Part shown: positions 38,091 to 49,090 of the stretch, in pieces
Position numbering within the stretch: the first letter of the stretch is position 1
Layout: each line of letters begins with the position of its first letter
From: Rhabdornis inornatus
Lineage: Eukaryota > Chordata > Aves > Passeriformes > Rhabdornithidae
Length of the DNA stretch: 64,000 nt
Assembly (NCBI GenBank): GCA_013397075.1
Contig: VWZS01007655.1
Location: 1,449,838 to 1,513,837 of the forward strand
Direction of reading: 5' to 3'
Notes under the pieces: model-generated
The model's input: the letters and a program-made list of their open reading frames with translations, nothing else
What the model was told of the DNA's origin: nothing
Database searches by the model: none
Program-made: the position numbers and the translations under genes

Positions 38091-38096
38091 AATAAA
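38091..38096 (+). terminator. Candidate IQCK polyadenylation signal (AATAAA)
   Basis: A canonical hexamer about 0.8 kb after the proposed IQCK stop, followed by GGGTGGTTTCTAG. Confidence 0.35.
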
Positions 38097-38643
38097 ACAT
38101 GGGTGGTTTCTAGCACTTGCTGTGGCTCCACATGGATTTCTTCCATCACTTGCATGGACTTTGTCTTCACTGTTACACCAGTACTCACCCCCTGGGTTTT
38201 TTCCTGGTTGGTGATGATGGTTCTTACACCAGATCTGGAAAATCAAACCATTTGAAGAAAAAACTCTCCTTCTACATTCTTCAAGCCCAGCTGTATTCTC
38301 CTGTCCTTCCTTTTCACAAGCACAGCAATTGAACCAGAACAGGAAACTGCTGAGCCAACAGGGGAGAAAAAAACCATCCCTTTTGTGTTAGGAGTTTGGC
38401 TGCTGAGCTCCTTGACTGGCTCATGTGGGTTTGATGGGTGCCAGAGCTAAGGGTAAGTGTGGGAATGTGGCCAAAGGTGGAGGAATGTGGTTTAGGAACT
38501 CTTTCCTTCAGTTTAACTTTGCTTATATTGAGGAACTGCACCAAGAGGCAATTCTCTCTGTAGCACTGCTCACTGCAATGGAAAAAATCTGTGTGGATTT
38601 TAAAATCAAGTGGACACAAACATTGTAAGTAAATAGTAAAGCC

Positions 38644-38649
38644 TTTATT
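38644..38649 (-). terminator. Candidate distal GPRC5B polyadenylation signal (AATAAA)
   Basis: Read on the minus strand, GAGAATAAAGGC is followed about 20 bases later by CTTACAATGTTTGTGT, which offers a CA cleavage site and a GT-rich element. Confidence 0.5.
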
Positions 38650-38672
38650 CTCGTTAAGAACAGCATTTTGAA

Positions 38673-38678
38673 AATAAA
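38673..38678 (+). terminator. Plus-strand AATAAA opposite the GPRC5B 3' end
   Basis: A canonical hexamer only about 25 bases from the minus-strand signal at 38,649-38,644. If IQCK used it, the two transcripts would overlap at their 3' ends. Confidence 0.35.
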
Positions 38679-40389
38679 ACATTTGCCCATGCTTTACAAC
38701 CTTTGTAGTTTTGTATACTTATGTACAGTCATCATGATACACATTGATTGTCTTGAAAATCCTTTAATAAGATACCAGTATGCAACAATCAGCGGAAAAA
38801 AGGGTACGTTATAAAACACACGTTAATACATTTAATAAATATATATTATCTATCAAAAATGAGCTTTAGCTCTCATCAATTAATAAAAAGCACCTGCTTT
38901 GTAATCCTGTAAGTTGGTAGAATAATCCAATTGTTTTGTTATAAAAGCTACAATGCTCCCTTTTGTATGGCCTTTAGTTAGACCCAAGGCATCAAGTTCA
39001 AACAACGACAACCAAGATGCTTGTGTTTAGACTAAAAGCAGAAACAGCTAATTCTAGAGTATTTCATGTGCCTTGTTTATAGGAACAGCTGGATGTATTG
39101 AGAGTGTTCTTCTGAAGATGCTACATATTTTCTGGCAAGTGTCAAACACCCTCAACCCGTCCCAAAGCAGGATCTGTATGACTCTGAACTCTTTTCCTGC
39201 CATTGATCAAAAGTCAGTCATTATAAATCTTGTTTTAGTAATAGATGCTTTTGTCACATGCTTTGTGATTTCATTTTCTGCATGGAAACACCATGAGCAC
39301 ATAACCATCAAGGGACAACATAGTAGCTTTTATAGTATAAAAGCTAATTATATTTAGGAGAACTGCGAAAGGCTTGTGCTTACTTACTTATTCATGTTGT
39401 TCACAGATGCTCTACATTCTAGAAAGCTTTCAAAGAAGGCAAAAGTAAACACTATTAACAAAAATATAAGTTAACATAAAGGTGCCTTTCTTCAATTACA
39501 GTTTTATTTTGGGGCATTTTACATCACAGACTAGTGACATACAAAAAAAGAGTTGCTCATTACTAATTGTATAAAGATGGAAAATAAAGACCCTCCTACA
39601 TCTATTGCCACACTTTCACCACCACACATTAAACCCAATCCTGCTAATTTTTAATTCACTGAATAGTCCACATGACTAACCCAGTGAGACTAGTCATGTG
39701 AATAGCAGTTTGTAAGATCTGGCCTTATCTTTGCATAAGCCCTGAAATTCCAAACAACTTCATCAGAAGCAGGATTGAGAACTCTATTTATCAATTCAGT
39801 CACATCTAGAAAAAGAAGAAGTTTCTTAAGATAACTATGTCTTGTATAGATTTTGTCAAAGGTCTGTAAAATACGTATTATAATTCATAAGTCTTGGTTG
39901 TTGCATGATAAACTTTTTAAAAGAAAGCTGTCCTACCATTTATGCCATGGTCATCTTATATGTTTTTATGATAAGAGTTTTATGAGGGATTTTTTTTCCT
40001 AAGTGTTTTTTAGAAGCAAAATTGTGCAGAAAAGTGATGGTAATAGTTTTTTATTGTTCCAAATTACGTGTCTTCTGGGTGGCTATCATTATCTTAAATA
40101 TTTATCTTATTTGATCAAAGCTCTGCTCATAACAAGCAAAATGTATTTCTAAGTCACTGGATAGCATGCAATATCCACCCCTACCCTACTTGGTTACTAA
40201 GGCCATCTAGTTACATACAAAATGAAATAAAGGATCCCTAAAAACAAGCACATGCTTCCTTTGCCTCGAGGAGGGGAGGGCAGGGGGGAGCTGACATACT
40301 CCTTCACTCATGCATGACAGAAAAACATTGCTTCTGGAGGAGAAGGGCTTTGAAATAAAACCCAATAAGATGATCATGGCAAGAATGGC

Positions 40390-40422
40390 AATATATATTT
40401 ATATATATATATATACATATAT
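40390..40422. repeat. (TA)n microsatellite
   Basis: About 33 bases of AT alternation with two interruptions, inside the probable GPRC5B 3' UTR. Confidence 0.92.
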
Positions 40423-41089
40423 CTGTGTGCAACACTTAGGGACTGGTCTTGCAGCCTCCGTACCTGTATGTAGACCTACTGGTGTTGGTGGGACTACTCG
40501 TGGGAGTACAAGTCTGCAAGACTAGGTTCCTTATTCAGTAGAAATGGAAGTACATGAGGAATCAGGAAGACTCTTGAAAAATAAAAAGCTTGTCTTTCTT
40601 CTGCAGTATACAGCAAGTAACTTCTCTCTGTGAAGCTACTAAGCTATTCAGTTATTTGTACATTTTATTCTTTTTTTAGTTTGAAAATATATATTTTTAT
40701 TACAGCATATGCAAAGTTTAATTGTAGTATGTTTCCTATGCCTTCAAGTAAAAACAATTAGCTTTTAGTATTGAGGAAAGCTAAGATTAACATTGGCCAA
40801 ACAGTGAGGATACAGTGATGTTTTCAATGTCCGATATGTATTAAATGTTAAAGAAAGGAATGATTGCTTGAACATAGTGAAAAAACATGGCACAACAAAT
40901 GGGCAATGGGAACCGTTTAAATAACCCGGAGAAAACAAAGATGAAAAGCTTTGAAAAGTCTGCCTTATATCAACTCAAGAAAATAGATGGGGAAGGGAGG
41001 AGTAGGGAAGAAACCACCTTAAATAAACAAAAACAACAAACCACCTCCAGCACAGAGATTCTACTCTCTAGGCACTAAAATGCACCACC

Positions 41090-41620
41090 ACATTTAAATG
41101 CACAAACACCTGCAGTCGAGGGGACTCGTACGAACAGGGGCTCTCACCCGCTCTGCTCCGAGCGTGCCCCAGGGCCAGCGCTCGCCACTGCCCCGGCTCC
41201 TGCCGCCCCCAGCCCAGGAGCGCCTTCCTTCCCTGCTGCAGCACCGACTGCTGCTGCCAGCCACAGCCACAGCCACAGCCTGTCCGACCCAGCCCTTGCA
41301 CAAACACATCCCTCCAACGATGCTCTGCTCGCACCCGGGCCGGGACTGGACACGGGGAATCCATCCCAGAGGCCGGGCAGAGCTGCCTGGGCCGGACCTA
41401 CGCTGCTCCTCTGTGCCCCGAGAAGCTCCACAACAAGAACCATGCACAGACCTCGCATCCCTGCAGAACTGCACCTCTAGGCCAGCTTGTGAAGAGCAGA
41501 GCATCGAACTAGAGAGCAGCGGGGACCGAGCTGCCACAGTGAGATGTGTGACTACACACGGTGCTGCGGGACTGCACAGCACAGCCAGGGAAGGAGCAAA
41601 CAGGGGCTTCTCATGGCCTT
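41090..41620. other. GC-rich islet inside the probable GPRC5B 3' UTR
   Basis: About 500 bases rich in G, C and CpG stand out sharply from AT-rich DNA on both sides. The islet includes a CCACAG repeat at about 41,264-41,281. A minus-strand frame of 226 codons (41,774-41,094) is open across it, but its product is low-complexity and unrecognised, as expected for open frames in GC-rich DNA. It may be a conserved structured 3' UTR segment, an orphan CpG island, or an unrecognised insertion. Confidence 0.6.
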
Positions 41621-42067
41621 GGGAATGACAGGAAAAGGAGAAAAACGGAAAGAAATCCTGCGTGTTTTCACACTCTAGTGGCAATCTCTTGTGGCAACAT
41701 GAATTAAGTTTAGGTGAGAGGAGGGTATTTTGCAAGCAACTGGCAACCACCAAAACCAGGCTTGCCTGGCACACAAGTTACAGACAAGAGAATATCTTAC
41801 ACTTCAGAATACAATATCCCCTCTGCCAATTTAAGGTGTGCCTACTTCTGCTTTAAATTGGATTCAGCTTCAGTTTTACAATTTTGTTTTTGCAATTCTC
41901 CGTTCAATGGTGTTCACATTTAGGCAAAATCCTCTGTAGGATTTAGAAAGATCCTGGATGTTTTGTTGCTTTGTTCTGGTACTGTTATGGATTCCTTCCC
42001 TCAAAGACACACTGCCAGGGAACAACATCTGCAACAAGGATTCTTATTCTCTACAGCCTACAGCCTT

Positions 42068-42112
42068 TCACCAGAGGTGTCGTCCAGTGTAACTTGGCGG
42101 AGCAGTTGGTAT
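42068..42112 (-). CDS. GPRC5B: GPRC5B last coding exon
   Basis: After the acceptor TTATTTCCAG the exon reads IPTAPPSYTGRHLW then TGA. Human GPRC5B ends IPTAPPSHTGRHLW, so the C-terminus is conserved. The exon begins in phase 0. Confidence 0.96.
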   Translation of the reverse strand: MPTAPPSYTGRHLW

Positions 42113-45100
42113 CTGGAAATAAGGACAATAAACCCATAACTAAGAGAGCTAGACTGTTCAAAAATCACTGTTACCACACTACATGTACATGATAGCTTTC
42201 CAGATGGTAGTTCTAGAGCAAAGTGACACAGAGAAACTCATCTTCCACCCATACAGTGCGTTATCTCTCTCTAAAACCATGACTATATATACACGAGCTT
42301 TGTATCTAGCTCAGAATCAAGCAAAACAAACAAAAAACCCAAATTCTCAAGCTTCTTATCCTTTAACTGCCTTCTCCCTGAGCTGCACATTCTAGTATCA
42401 GAAAACAGGCAGAGATGAATTAAAACTTCAGAAGGATGCAATCCATTACTGACAGCAAAGCCAAGCCTTTTCATTTTACTCAAGTTGACATGTTTCACAC
42501 AGTGTTACCCACACAGAATTCTTGTATCTAGTCCCTCTTGTTCACTAAAATCAGCCAAAACTTTACTTACTTAAAAACAAAACCAGACCTGCAATCAGTT
42601 CATGTTATTTGGTTTTAAATGTAGAGGTTGAGTTATGGAATCAGCTCATGATTCAAAAAAAAAGAAAACCCAACTCACATGAATACAAACTGGCCCATGA
42701 GTAGATTTTTAAGAAGCATGTAGATATGCATGAAAAACGTGGGAATGAAAATTCTTCTTTTTCAACAGTATGCCTGCTATATGAAATGTTTTAAGTGAAA
42801 ATTGGATATAATATGAAAAACATTTGTGAAGTCCGTTTGGCATCACTAAACCAATCTCACAACAACCAGGCTGCAAAAATACAGGTCTATCAAAGAATGG
42901 CATGCCAAACCATTGTCTAGGGAAGAAAAACTGATGCTATTAACATTAAAATATTCTATATTCCTCTTTTATGAATCCCTTTTCAAAAGATGTACAAACC
43001 TGTAAGTTACAAAGAATTACATGTATTTTACAAGAAAATGGAATATATGTGAGACCAACATTATCTGCAACAATTATTTAAAGTAATGTATTGCCTGAAA
43101 ACATCTGTGTGACTCACACCATCTTGAAAAAAATCAGATTAGAAATGGTGTCATTTAATAGTTATGTTAAATACCTTAACACAAATTTAATTTGAAAGGG
43201 CCATTGAATATGTTGTCTCACAAAAAAATTCAGTTCACTGAAGCTGCACTGCAAAATGTGAATAGCCAAGTAAACAAATGCAAAATACTTGTTAATTACA
43301 TATTTTCTAGAGGGAAGGGAAGCATTACATGCATACTTGCTGCCTTATATTTTCATTTATAGCTTTCCCGCTGCTGTGAATAAGCTAAAGCAGATTTTTC
43401 AATTAGTAACAGTTGTATATATCAGTGCATTTCAAAGATTTCTTAAATATCACATTTTGATACTTACAGTCCCACCATTTAGCACAACTGCCATCTCAGT
43501 TGGCTGATAAACATTGCTTCTAAAAGGAGCACTAGGCCGGCTTCCCAAACTGCCGTTTCGAAATCCTGCCGTTCTTAGCGCTGTGTTTGGAAAAGAGAGA
43601 TCACTCTTAGAACACAATTAAAGCTGTGCAATCACAGTATCTTGCTTCCAGTTTAGTTACTGGGAACTTTGCCACTGATTTTAACTTCTACGTTGCTTTT
43701 GAACAGCTGTTTCCCTTACATGTTGGGAACAGACTTCAGAAGAATCAGATTTACATTAAATGAACTGTTTGCTAGGGAGGGGGAAAAAGGAACCAGATTT
43801 TTGAAGCTTGCTTCATCTCATTTCAGTGGGAGCTCAATGTCTTTAGTCATCAAACCTGTGATGTATCTTGCACAATGCATTTTGCAAAGTGCTCCCTGTG
43901 TTGGTCTGGATACTGTGGGGTTAAGTAAAATGTGTTACATTTTGCTTTCTATCAAACTCCGTGGACAGGGATCCAAAGCCTTGCTCAAGCCAGTAAGCAA
44001 TGCTCACAACCCCCTGAGCATTACTTCAGCATGACTAGCATATAAGGATTTTCCAGATGTTTCAGATTATATTTACTCTGAGAAACTAGAAAGATGGCGT
44101 AAATATTGCTTTCAAATAGCTTAAACATGGCAAATCACTGAAGCCAAAGAGAAGATACTGATAGTCCTCTTGGATGTTTATACCAGGAATAAATCAGTCT
44201 CCCCATTAATTTTAGTACAAGTTTGGTTCAAGATGTAAATTCTGAATGAGATATGCATATGAGGGATATGCTGCTCTCTCTAAAGCAGTCTGGGGATTGG
44301 CACATACAAACTCCCTCCTTAATTTCGAGGGTAAATAATGACTTCACTGAACTCAGAGTGGCCAGGGAGCAGAGCTCATTTATCCACACGATGTGCGCGG
44401 TCACAACGGGCAAAACTCATCTGTCAGCTGCTAAACAGAAACATGCCCAGTTCAGGCACCTGGAGCAAGAACTTCTCTTAGATTTAATTTAAATTACAAT
44501 TCTACAGTCTCTGCCTGAAATCATGAATGAGCTGAAGTTTATGAGAATTTCAGCACAGACTTTAATGAAGCCAGAATTTATCTCCAGTGTAGCTGCTCTG
44601 TGTAGAAGATTTAAATGGATCCTACTGCCATATGCTGTCCTCTATCCGCTGGTACTCCTCTCTTTGGGAGTTGTGCACCAAGATGAAAAACAGTAAGATT
44701 TAGCATGGAAATTTAGAAATTCCACCCTGCAAATGCTCAGCTGTTGACTTCAGATACATACAGACCCTCACTTGCTCTCTATTGGAAAATTACCTATTTT
44801 TGCAGAACACTGGGAGAAAAAATTATGAAAATGCCTAAACTGGAACTAAGTATTTTTATTAGCTATTTAACCATCTCAAGGTTGGTAACTTTTTTTTTTT
44901 TTTTGCTATTTGACTACTTCTTGTGTGATAAACACACATAACTGCACTGGTATTTGCTAGTGCACACAGACACAAAAATATCTTTATCATGCACACCATC
45001 ATTAAAATATTTATACAGAATATTTACACAAAATATACACAGTTATTGCAAAGTTATCTCAAAGAGCCAGCAAATTCAATACTGCTAAAATTTCTTTCCC

Positions 45101-48100
45101 TGTTATTGCAAACAGCTACACTTATTTTGACATGAGAATCTGTGAAAAGCTTGTAGACAAAATACTCATTTTGGATTTTTTTCTCACACCAGTTTTACCA
45201 TTTTTCCTTGTACTTTTTACATTACTATTAAATAAATCCACTTGCATAGGGTATGTGTAGGTAAAAACCAAGCAGTAATGAGGATATTTGAGCAAATGTG
45301 TCAAAGCCTCTTTTAAACATGCTTTAAATTTTGTTTACCTTGCTTTTAGGCATTGGCTGTGATGGTGACTGTAGTACTAGAGGTTATTAAATGAAATTTA
45401 ATGATACCAGAGCTGCTTAGGCTTGGGTTTCCTGACAGCTGTAGCATTCTACATTTCACATCCAGATTTCTCTTGTTTAAGGCAAATTCTCTTTGTCTAC
45501 AGAGGTTGCCCTACTAGTGTGCACTGCACTTCCAGAAAGCACTGAGAACTCAGTCAACTGCTCTTTGTCCAGGCTTTCTAAATACTTTAATATAATTTTA
45601 GAAGGCACACCTATGCAAATAACTCTTCTAAAGAGATATTTCAACCTATTGTATAAAAATTAAAATCCCCGATTAGTATGCTGTTTGAATGATGTTTAAG
45701 TTACTGACTTTAAAATAGTTTTGCTTTATTAAAGCTTAATATTGTTCCTCGAATGGAGCAGCTCTTGTTGCAAAGCATAACTTGAAGCTACATTTTTGCT
45801 AAGAAAGAAGGAATCAAGGAGGACATATGCTTGTTTGAACCTGAACCCTGTTCAGATTTTTAAAATGCTGCTTAAAATCTTAAAAAAAGAGCAAAGTTAT
45901 TAAATTGTTTTATACGGTATTAATGGAAATAACAAGAATTAATGGAAAATATATTTGTCCAGGCATGTTTTCTATTTAAAGCTAACTGTTTACTGAAACA
46001 AGTATTACAGTCAGGGAACTGTCTTCTGCTTATCCTGTCTTCCAGACTTTACAACTAGTGGATCTTCTATTCTTAAACATCATTCTTAAGTATAAAGTAA
46101 TTGAAGAAATTACCTTTCTGATAATTTCTTAACTCTTGATGATGAATTCTCAAACTGAATCTGATTAAATGGATGAAAGAAGGGAGCATTCTCTACATAC
46201 CTGCAGAGCCAATTGCTCACAGACTCCAGGTGCTTTGGCACTGACAACCATCAGCACAGGGATCTGACTTAGTGGCTTGGATATTATAAAAGTATTTACT
46301 TTAAGTATATCTACCATGCTATTAAGTTTTGCTTCCAAACCCTGCTGTCCCAAGCCAGTCCTTAAAGAAGTGCTGCAAAGGAATATTTAATCTGTTTTGA
46401 TATATTAAAAATTCTATATGCCACGGGAATAGGAATGACAGACATTTATTATGGTATACATTAATAAGGGTATCAGATAAGGAAATCTATTTTGTATTGT
46501 ACTATAATTCAGATAGATTAAAACAGAACATAAATTGCACTATAATGGCATAATGATTTTATAGCTATCATACATCTATCCATTTCACAAAAAAACTTAA
46601 TTACTGAATGATTAGATCAAAAAGGAGCTTCCAGTTCTTTTTTTAAAATGCATCCATGAATAGGAATGATACAGAGTGAAAGATCCAATTTTGTTCTTAG
46701 ATCTGCCTTAGCCAGAAATAGCTTCACTGAAGCCACTGCAGTTACTTTACTATGAAATTAATTTGATGGGGAATGGAGAACAGTAAAAAAAAAAAAAAAA
46801 ACCACAGGAAAAAAAAAGAGTACTTTTAACAGTGGATAGTGCAACTGCCTCTTGCTTTGGAACATTAGTAATAACAACCATTCTTTTATTCATATGATTT
46901 TTTTTTTGGTTTGCCACTGCCCTTATGGCATCTACTCACAGAAGAAACTTCCCTACTAGAACTTTAAATTTCCTGCTAAAAATCTTAGAGGAAAAAAAGC
47001 CTTCCTGACCCTACACAGTGCCAGACAAAAGTGTTTGTTTTTCCTTTTCCTCCATGTCTGGTCAGTACCCAGGGAAATATCAAACCCAGAGGAAATCAGA
47101 CACATAAAGATGAATAGGAAGGTGAAATGCCCTCAGCCTTCCTCTTTCAGGGGGTGCCAGAGCAATGTGGCAACTACTGCCTGGGATACCAGGCCAGTAT
47201 TCTTCTCAATTAGAATGAAATAAAATCAGCATGACTTGGAACAAAATCCTTCATCCAGGTGTGGGGCAGCACAACCCCCCTAAGAGCACCACGGGGCTCC
47301 TGCTCCCCCCTGCTGCTCACAGAGGCATCCCTGGGATTTCTGACATGGCTTAAACCTTCAGCAAGGGTTTGGATCTCTGAAGCACCTCGTTGTTCCTGGA
47401 CCTTTCAGCAATTACTCAAAAACATTTTCACTGCAAATTTTAATGATGCCATCACACATCGTTCTACAACAAGGAAGGCAAATTACCTCAAGACCTCTAT
47501 GAAACCTCAGACACTCAAGCCTTCAGAACAAAGGCTGTCTTTGAACTGTCCATAAGCCACTTGGCATTTTTCCCCCACAGGGACACAAAGTGGAACTAAA
47601 TCCATTTTAATGGAAATATAATTAATAGTAATTATTTTGTTGCTCAAGTGGCTTAGCAATTTCTAACATAGACCACTTTATTTTTTTCTGAGGTTTTGGG
47701 AAAATATTTTGTATTAAATGTTGATAACTGCTAATTACAAAAAATGTCATTTAAATTATTTAAATAAAGGTTATTTTTCTCCACAATGAATTTTTTATTG
47801 TTTTGATGTTGGCTTTGCATTTGAAATTGATCAGTTTTTCAAAGAATAATCAACATGCAAAAGAATAATTTTAACCTATGTATTGTCTGCAGTTTTTTTC
47901 ATTTTTCTCCATCACTAGATGATATCTTAGTGAAAATTGTAAAAGGAAAAAAGGTGTAGTGTGAAAATTATTTCATTTATCATGACCTTTGTTTTCAATA
48001 CCTGAGAAATTTCTCATAAAGAGAGTTTTCTTGACAGTACAAAAAAACATAGTCCTTTATAGCCAATTTTTACCTGCATTATGTTCATCCATTGAAAAGG

Positions 48101-49079
48101 CTTTATTTTCCATGTAGCTCCGAGGAAGCTGTATATCTTCCTCAAAAGCGGTTTCACGCATCCTTGGCTGTGAAGTATCAAAATAATTGGGTGTGTTTTC
48201 CTGCTGTGATGGAAGGATGGTACAGTGGACCTCTGGGATGGCATGAAAAATAACAAACACCCAACCACTGGACACCAGTGCAATAGCCAGAGTGGGATCA
48301 CTCCATTTGTCTCTCCTCTGGAGCTCAGCATTCCCGAAGAGGTACATAGTCATCCAGGCTACCCAAATCAGAATGGAGAAAAAAAGGGTTATAATGAGGC
48401 ATACTCCGTTTTTCTTCCATTTCTTAAACTTCCCACAGAGAGTAAAAAACGAAAATCCCATGGTAAATACCATCAGGAACATAACGTAAATGGAAGCCAT
48501 CACAAAATCCATGGGTTCATAGCTGCAGGCCCGCTTGTTATCCCTGACAACGGTCAGGATCAGCCACTCGGTCGCAATGATGACCTGCACCAGCATCAGG
48601 CAGATGGCCACCCCAGCCAGGTGCCAGCCAGACGGGCTCTTCCCGTGGCGAACGAGCCTGCGAAGTCTCCAGGCTTGGGCTAGCAAGCACGAGAAGCACA
48701 AAGCAAAGATAACTCCCCACAGAAACCTTCGGGTGGAGCACACCATTTCATCTTCCTGGATGATGAAAGCAAACGTCAGCCCAAACAGTCCCAGAGTCCC
48801 AAAGAGAAAGAGGAAGTGTATTCCCAGGGGACTCTTCTTCTCTTTGTCTTTGATGAAGGGCAGCCTCACCAGCAAAATCAGCATCAGCAGTAGTGTGGTC
48901 AGCACACCTGCGCCCGCCACCGCCTCCAGAACAATCCCCCAGATGGCATCCAGGTCACACAGGTAAACGTACTGAGGGAGGAGATCCAGTCCACACCCCT
49001 GAGGAGTACTGGAGTTTTCTGAAGAGCCATAGCTGATCACGAAGAAGAGGAAGAAACCAATGGCTGGGTAGGTTTTCAT
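42068..49079 (-). CDS. GPRC5B: GPRC5B, orphan class C (group 5) G-protein-coupled receptor, complete spliced CDS
   Basis: Three minus-strand exons join in phase: 49079-48074, 43580-43468 and 42112-42068, giving 387 residues and a TGA. Residues 1-20 form a signal peptide (GFFLFFVISYGSS), followed by an N-glycosylation site at Asn22. Seven membrane segments lie near residues 45-71, 85-107, 119-137, 152-177, 190-215, 226-248 and 263-281. Cys114 and Cys185 are placed for the extracellular disulfide. Family-typical stretches include CGLDLLPQYV, WVAWMTMYLFGN, FHAIPE and ENTPNYFDTSQPRMRETAFE. The protein closely matches human GPRC5B, a plasma-membrane and vesicle receptor without a known ligand, linked to Fyn/NF-kB signalling, sphingolipid metabolism and glucose homeostasis. 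As in the family, the large Venus-flytrap ectodomain is absent. Confidence 0.98.
42113..43467 (-). other. GPRC5B intron between the last two coding exons
   Basis: AT-rich intron with minus-strand donor GTAAGT and acceptor TTCCAG. Nothing else is recognised. Confidence 0.9.
43468..43580 (-). CDS. GPRC5B: GPRC5B middle coding exon (cytoplasmic tail)
   Basis: Acceptor CCAAACACAG and donor GTAAGT flank a 113-base exon that completes an Ala codon. It reads LRTAGFRNGSLGSRPSAPFR followed by SNVYQPTEMAVVLNGGT. This is the C-terminal cytoplasmic tail, with a conserved Tyr in NVYQPTEM. The GSLGKRPS unit that I recall as tandemly duplicated in human occurs once here (GSLGSRPS). Confidence 0.97.
43581..48073 (-). 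other. GPRC5B intron (4.5 kb)
   Basis: AT-rich intron with an A run at 46,785-46,801. None of the short open frames has splice borders or homology that support it. Confidence 0.85.
48074..49079 (-). CDS. GPRC5B: GPRC5B main coding exon (signal peptide and all seven membrane segments)
   Basis: This exon is 1006 bases from the ATG at 49,079-49,077 to the donor CAG/GTAAAA at 48,074/48,073. It carries residues 1-335, so the whole membrane domain is in one exon, as in other GPRC5 genes. The frame upstream of the ATG is open to 49,162 but has no Met. It still reads FVVSDRK before this Met, like human FVASERK, so the start at 49,079 corresponds to the second Met of the human protein. An acceptor-like CAG lies at 49,090-49,088. 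Confidence 0.98.
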
Positions 49080-49090
49080 TTTTCTGTCTG

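Larger units (their letters stand above)
37275..38624 (+). other. IQCK 3' UTR and IQCK-GPRC5B tail-to-tail interval
   Basis: AT-rich sequence following the IQCK stop. Plus-strand polyadenylation signals occur at 37,377 (ATTAAA) and 38,091 (AATAAA). No coding feature is seen. Confidence 0.6.
38625..42067 (-). other. Probable GPRC5B 3' UTR (3.4 kb)
   Basis: The region runs from the GPRC5B stop at 42,070-42,068 leftwards to the most distal convincing minus-strand AATAAA (38,649-38,644). It has no plausible coding exon. Further minus-strand AATAAA hexamers, such as the one at 39,508-39,503, could give shorter forms. It contains a TA microsatellite and a GC-rich islet. The 3' end is inferred from signals and gene order only. 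Confidence 0.55.

Noticed and set aside
41094..41774. 226-codon minus-strand frame as a separate gene
   Set aside because: It sits in a GC-rich islet, frames on the opposite strand are also open, and there is no recognisable domain. Kept only as a finding about the islet.
48225..48966. Plus-strand frames of 143-152 codons
   Set aside because: They are antisense shadows of the GPRC5B main coding exon.
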